From a virus, in IMG/VR virus record IMGVR_UViG_3300042382_000223, positions 1-28,863 of that record: a stretch of 28,863 nt of DNA; one strand, written 5' to 3'. The position numbers and the translations under genes are program-made. Positions 26,348 to 28,863 of the stretch are shown piece after piece. Numbering within the stretch: position 1 is the first letter of the stretch; the number at the start of each line of letters is the position of its first letter. The notes below the pieces were generated by a model, which was not told the DNA's origin, searched no databases, and was given only the letters and a program-made list of their open reading frames with translations.

Positions 26348-26644
26348 TTAGTATTCCCTTTCAATAAGCCACGCATTTAGGTGGTGTTGTTCAATTATTG
26401 CATAAGCGGGGGCAGTAGTCAAACCCTTATAGGTTATTCCTTCGGGCATAGGTATTTCCAAGTCCCATAGTCCTGCGTCATTTACTGCGTCAATAGCCTC
26501 AATACATACCGATACCATAGACTTAGGCACTGGCGGGTAGTGATTAGCAGATAAGTGAATACCTATCTGAGTTTCTAAATCAAGATGAATACCAAGATTA
26601 TCAAGTGTTCCGTCTGCCATTTCTGTTGCAAAATTACTTCCCAT
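26348..26644 (-). CDS. 98-aa hypothetical phage protein
   Basis: Contains IGIHLSANHYPPVPKSMVSVCIEAIDAVND and a C-terminal amphipathic helix. Coupled by TAATG to the upstream gene. No family recognised. Confidence 0.75.
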   Translation of the reverse strand: MGSNFATEMADGTLDNLGIHLDLETQIGIHLSANHYPPVPKSMVSVCIEAIDAVNDAGLWDLEIPMPEGITYKGLTTAPAYAIIEQHHLNAWLIEREY

Positions 26645-26856
26645 TATCGTGCTTCTCCGCTCATTAGTAGTTCAGGCTCACTTAGTAGCCCATTATCCCA
26701 AATAACACTTCCGTCATAGTCTAATAGTAATTCGTAGGGATTACACTCGCAAGTTTCTGAGTCAAAATCCTCGCCATTTCCCCAATACAAATTACCTTGA
26801 CCATTACAAGCATTACAATTCTGTATCGCTCTTAGTGCGTATTCTAATTTATCCAT
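26644..26856 (-). CDS. 70-aa DnaJ-type CxxCxGxG zinc-binding protein
   Basis: CNACNGQGNLYWGNG...CEC is a CxxCxGxG zinc motif of DnaJ type plus further ligands. I use MDKLEYALRA, with AAGGAA upstream. An alternative ATG at 26877 (MNRKKEK...) lies exactly 6 nt after the -10 TAGGAT and could be a leaderless start. Confidence 0.75.
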   Translation of the reverse strand: MDKLEYALRAIQNCNACNGQGNLYWGNGEDFDSETCECNPYELLLDYDGSVIWDNGLLSEPELLMSGEAR

Positions 26857-26883
26857 TTTTTCCTTCTTTCTGTTCATACTGAA

Positions 26884-26912
26884 ATCCTATCAGATAGGGC
26901 TGACATTTTCAA
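26884..26912 (-). promoter_or_regulatory. Promoter TTGAAA-N17-TAGGAT with TGTCAG element
   Basis: -35 at 26907-26912, -10 at 26884-26889, TGTCAG at 26900-26905 (10 nt from -10). Confidence 0.83.
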
Positions 26913-26926
26913 CCCTACCCAACCAC

Positions 26927-27424
26927 TCACCAAGACGAATGGTACGAAAAGGACAAATTGGACAATTCGGGTAGAGCAAGAATACGCTCTAATTGTTCAA
27001 TAGTATTCTCTAGGTCACGCCAATACCATTGATCGATATCTGTTCCACCAAAGAAAAATCCTTCTTGTGGTGGCAATAGGCTAGGGTCTTTATTTTCTAA
27101 AGAGTGCTTACAAATCGCAAGCAATTCTATTAATTTATCTTGTGATACATAGTAGTCACCGCAGTCGTCAATTCCTTTTTGTACATTTTTGACAAACCAA
27201 TTATGAATCTGATTAGCCTTGCGCCAATAAGCACAAGTCACTTCTACGCTTGCGCCATAGATATCTGTTGCGACATTGGATAATTGTGTTAATTCCATTA
27301 GGTTGTTGAATTGCGGATATACCGCTTCAGGTGAGTCATAAGATAATTCGTCATTATCTCTTAGTGCGTTCCAATTCACTTTTTCCAAGTGTTTCTTGGC
27401 TAGTAAGTACATATCTAATCCCAT
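26927..27424 (-). CDS. Widespread phage hypothetical protein (165 aa)
   Basis: Starts MGLDMYLLAKKH, has YWRKANQIHNWFVKNVQKGIDDCGDYYVS, then PPQEGFFFGGTDIDQWYW and ends SYHSSW; I recall this pattern from many phages. It is probably enzymatic or structural but unassigned. AAGGTAA precedes ATG. A GGACAAATTGGACA copy lies in its 3' end. Confidence 0.85.
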   Translation of the reverse strand: MGLDMYLLAKKHLEKVNWNALRDNDELSYDSPEAVYPQFNNLMELTQLSNVATDIYGASVEVTCAYWRKANQIHNWFVKNVQKGIDDCGDYYVSQDKLIELLAICKHSLENKDPSLLPPQEGFFFGGTDIDQWYWRDLENTIEQLERILALPELSNLSFSYHSSW

Positions 27425-27452
27425 TGGATTACCTTCTTTCTTTTAGGCTTCT

Positions 27453-27481
27453 AGCCTATCATTTCCTACTGACAAAATCAA
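27453..27481 (-). promoter_or_regulatory. Promoter TTGATT-N17-TAGGCT with TGTCAG element
   Basis: -35 at 27476-27481, -10 at 27453-27458, TGTCAG at 27469-27474 (10 nt from -10). GGCGTGTCG (- strand, 27484-27492) lies immediately upstream of the -35. Confidence 0.83.
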
Positions 27482-27483
27482 AC

Positions 27484-27563
27484 CGACACGCCGTAAAATC
27501 TGGGGGAATCTTAAAATGTGTCGTAAATCACCCTGTGTATAACCCTGTGGATAACCCCACGTG
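27484..27563. promoter_or_regulatory. Composite control cassette (second complete copy)
   Basis: CACGTG (27558-27563), DnaA boxes (27546-27554 and TGTGTATAA 27534-27542, 3-bp gap), an imperfect CRP-like site (27517-27532) and GGCGTGTCG (27484-27492), then the promoter at 27453-27481. Confidence 0.7.
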
Positions 27564-27568
27564 AAAAT

Positions 27569-27595
27569 TTTGAGCAGTTTTAGATCATGCTCAGG
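27569..27595 (-). terminator. Recurrent hairpin CCTGAGCA...AAACTGCTCA
   Basis: Stem TGAGCA (27588-27593 side) with TGCTCA (27571-27576 side), loop ending AAAC; followed by AAATTTTCACGTG. 10 nt after the stop of the 33-aa membrane peptide. Confidence 0.65.
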
Positions 27596-27604
27596 ATTTG
27601 AAAA

Positions 27605-27706
27605 CTAGAATCCGTTTTCTTTTATGTCTTTAATTGCTAATCGCAATAAATAAAATGTTGAAATTAGCAAAGCAAGTTGCACAAGTGTTGTTAAAAATCT
27701 GCTCAC
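27605..27706 (-). CDS. 33-aa membrane peptide, GTG start
   Basis: Starts (GTG) with SRFLTTLVQLALLISTFYLL: one transmembrane helix and a charged tail. GTGA overlaps the upstream stop. An alternative ATG frame at this place gives a less membrane-like peptide. It ends just before the recurrent hairpin. Confidence 0.55.
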   Translation of the reverse strand: MSRFLTTLVQLALLISTFYLLRLAIKDIKENGF

Positions 27707-27903
27707 GCATTTACCTCAATTCCTTTATAGCAAGCAAGAGCAAATCTATTTGCGTCAAATCTTGGATTATCAGTTTCAAACATTAGAGAAAATTCATCTA
27801 CCAAATCAGCAAATAAAATTTCTCCTTGCTCATCAAAAACAGAAGTAGCAAAGTAATTGCTAAGAATTTCAGCAGTTGCGACATAGTCTTTTCGTGTCAT
27901 CAT
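27703..27903 (-). CDS. 66-aa conserved-looking phage protein
   Basis: TRKDYVATAEILSNYFATSVFDEQGEILFADLVDEFSLMFETDNPRFDANRFALACYKG is a pattern I recall from actinophages (short helical protein of unknown role). ATGA overlap with the upstream gene. Confidence 0.78.
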   Translation of the reverse strand: MMTRKDYVATAEILSNYFATSVFDEQGEILFADLVDEFSLMFETDNPRFDANRFALACYKGIEVNA

Positions 27904-27992
27904 TTATGAGCACACTCGCTTTCTATTTCGTGTCCAAATTCATCTACTAATTCCTCGTAGATTTCGTCTAAGTATTCTAAGTAATCGCTCAT
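27900..27992 (-). CDS. 30-aa acidic peptide
   Basis: Starts MSDYLEYLDEIYEELVDEFG: one acidic amphipathic helix. It is overlapped at both ends (TAATG and ATGA), which supports translation. Confidence 0.6.
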   Translation of the reverse strand: MSDYLEYLDEIYEELVDEFGHEIESECAHK

Positions 27993-28198
27993 TATTCAGC
28001 CACCTTTAGAGTAGCCCAAGAATTGCCCTTATTGACTTCATCAAGGACAGGACCGAGAGCAGGCGCAAGCAAATCTTTTAGCATACTTTCAAGAAAGTGA
28101 ATTTGAATTTCACTATCTAATTCTAATAGTTGCTTAGCAGTTGGATTATTTTCATCTACCTCAGTTATGAAGTGGAGAGAGTGTTTAATTGTTTTCAT
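27992..28198 (-). CDS. 68-aa helical phage protein
   Basis: Mixed helical protein (HSLHFITEVDENNPTAKQLLELDSEIQIHFLESMLKDLLAPALG). No recognised family. Third gene of the operon from 28409. Confidence 0.75.
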   Translation of the reverse strand: MKTIKHSLHFITEVDENNPTAKQLLELDSEIQIHFLESMLKDLLAPALGPVLDEVNKGNSWATLKVAE

Positions 28199-28217
28199 TT
28201 ATTTTATTTCCTATTCT

Positions 28218-28409
28218 TTAATTTGAGGGGATAAGTGTGCCACGAAGTGTGCCACGAATTGAGAGAGTGTCGCAAGACATTTTGACCGCAACGCCTACTG
28301 GTAATTGAGTAGGATAAGTTGAGATAAATTGAGCAACCGCACCTTTAGAGGGCAGGCTAATTTTTTTAGTAGAACCATTAAAGGTTTCTAGTGTTATAGT
28401 GTAAGTCAT
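28218..28409 (-). CDS. 63-aa hypothetical phage protein
   Basis: Beta-rich (MTYTITLETFNGSTKKISLP). Leader contains AAAGGAAG; a TATAAGA-N3-TCTTATA palindrome overlaps the -10. Function unknown. Confidence 0.75.
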   Translation of the reverse strand: MTYTITLETFNGSTKKISLPSKGAVAQFISTYPTQLPVGVAVKMSCDTLSIRGTLRGTLIPSN

Positions 28410-28441
28410 TTTGACTTCCTTTCGTTTTTAGGTATAAGACT

Positions 28442-28463
28442 ATCTTATACTATGGGGCTGACA
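28442..28463 (-). promoter_or_regulatory. Promoter with TAAGAT -10 and TGTCAG element
   Basis: -10 at 28442-28447 and TGTCAG at 28458-28463, 10 nt apart. The -35 position is weak. The palindrome TATAAGA-N3-TCTTATA spans the -10. Confidence 0.72.
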
Positions 28464-28464
28464 A

Positions 28465-28677
28465 TTAGTCTGCGTTTTTTACCGCTAGATAGCGATAGGT
28501 ATCCTTTAGGTTAAATATTGAGGGATAGTGTGGGCGAACCTGAACCCGATAAGTATCACAATTAGCATACCAAACCTTATCGGTTTTTTCTGCGTCGATT
28601 ATTTCGCCATTTATTGAGCGAGAATTGTAAGTCTTGCCAATTAGCAGACTTTCTACATTATAGACATTTGCTGACAT
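28465..28677 (-). CDS. 70-aa hypothetical phage protein
   Basis: YNVESLLIGKTYNSRSINGEIIDAEKTDKVWYANCDTYRVQVRPHYP has the look of a small beta domain. AAGGAAG precedes ATG. Two tandem promoters lie upstream. Family unknown. Confidence 0.75.
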   Translation of the reverse strand: MSANVYNVESLLIGKTYNSRSINGEIIDAEKTDKVWYANCDTYRVQVRPHYPSIFNLKDTYRYLAVKNAD

Positions 28678-28708
28678 AGTGTCACTTCCTTTTTTTCTTT
28701 AGATAGTA

Positions 28709-28737
28709 AGTATAGCATTTTTGGCTGACATTATCAA
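28709..28737 (-). promoter_or_regulatory. Promoter TTGATA-N17-TATACT with TGTCAG element
   Basis: -35 at 28732-28737, -10 at 28709-28714, TGTCAG at 28725-28730 (10 nt from -10). Confidence 0.86.
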
Positions 28738-28747
28738 ATCCAAATTC

Positions 28748-28784
28748 GGACATTTCCGACATTTTGAATGTGATACTCATCACA
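28748..28784. promoter_or_regulatory. CRP/GlxR-like site with TGTCC repeats
   Basis: TGTGAT-ACTC-ATCACA (28769-28784, perfect 6-bp arms) is upstream of GGACA (28748-28752) and CGACA (28757-28761), 9 bp apart. It precedes the promoter at 28709. Confidence 0.72.
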
Positions 28785-28817
28785 CCGATTTTGCTATTTA
28801 TTTAATTGTATAAGAGA

Positions 28818-28857
28818 ATACTACCAGATAAATCTCAAAAAGTCAAGGCGACACGCC
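28818..28857 (-). promoter_or_regulatory. Upstream promoter TTGACT-N17-TAGTAT
   Basis: -35 at 28841-28846, -10 at 28818-28823. GGCGTGTCG (28849-28857 on the complement) is 2 bp upstream of the -35. It would read through the CRP site into the 28677 gene. Confidence 0.75.
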
Positions 28858-28863
28858 GTAAAT

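Noticed and set aside
1-28863. Insertion sequence or integrase-based mobile element
   Set aside because: No transposase or recombinase domain and no terminal repeats with target duplications were recognised.

Overview
The window looks like part of a tailed-phage genome (or a prophage or large phage contig) that is AT-rich and very densely packed. It probably infects an actinobacterium. Phage evidence: runs of tiny overlapping genes joined by ATGA or TAATG junctions; phage families (GP88-like, DUF932, HNH and GIY-YIG/T5orf172 nucleases, XapX plus holin-like membrane proteins, a HAD/PseT-like phosphatase); three tRNA genes without encoded CCA; and a cargo of auxiliary metabolic genes. The actinobacterial host is an inference. 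It rests on many leaderless transcripts (start codon 6 nt after the -10 box), DnaA boxes TTATCCACA/TTGTCCACA and CRP/GlxR-type palindromes TGTGA-N6-TCACA. There is no rRNA, integrase or plasmid backbone.

Layout. 1-3538 (+ strand): end of a rightward module with an unknown gene, two small membrane proteins (XapX-like and holin-like), an Hsp20 chaperone behind a perfect consensus promoter, structured RNA-like sequence, a free-standing HNH nuclease, and a Cys-rich phage protein. 3535-9072 (- strand): auxiliary cargo made up of a NodU/CmcH-type carbamoyltransferase, an SGNH hydrolase-like protein, two glutathione-peroxidase-like proteins and two sister 2OG-Fe(II) oxygenases. 9097-9247: tRNA-Glu and a CAU tRNA. 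9255-14310 (- strand): micro-ORFs, an HAD phosphatase, a half-size PnuC-like membrane protein, a DUF4236-like membrane protein, a secreted DUF3761-like protein, several zinc-ribbon miniproteins and a DUF6065-like protein. 14359-17749: a GIY-YIG nuclease with a decayed duplicate, two more 2OG oxygenases and small proteins on both strands. 17750-18608: a repeat- and promoter-rich region with little coding. 18609-28677 (- strand): short operons of conserved but mostly unnamed phage proteins, including DUF932 and GP88-like proteins.

The most unusual aspect is the control DNA. Intergenic spaces on the right half reuse a small kit of parts in a fixed order on the - strand: a hairpin CCTGAGYA...AAACTRCTC at the operon end, then CACGTG, then two DnaA boxes exactly 3 bp apart, then a CRP-like palindrome, then TGTCC repeats of 9-bp period, then the promoter. 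Two promoter classes are visible. About 17 genes are leaderless with exactly 6 nt between -10 and ATG. A second class of seven promoters between 22.9 and 28.7 kb carries TGTCAG exactly 10 nt upstream of the -10 and nearly all drive genes with a leader and a Shine-Dalgarno sequence. This suggests two expression programmes and direct reading of host DnaA and CRP/GlxR status.

All functional names come from motif reading without database searches. Many small proteins have no recognisable function.
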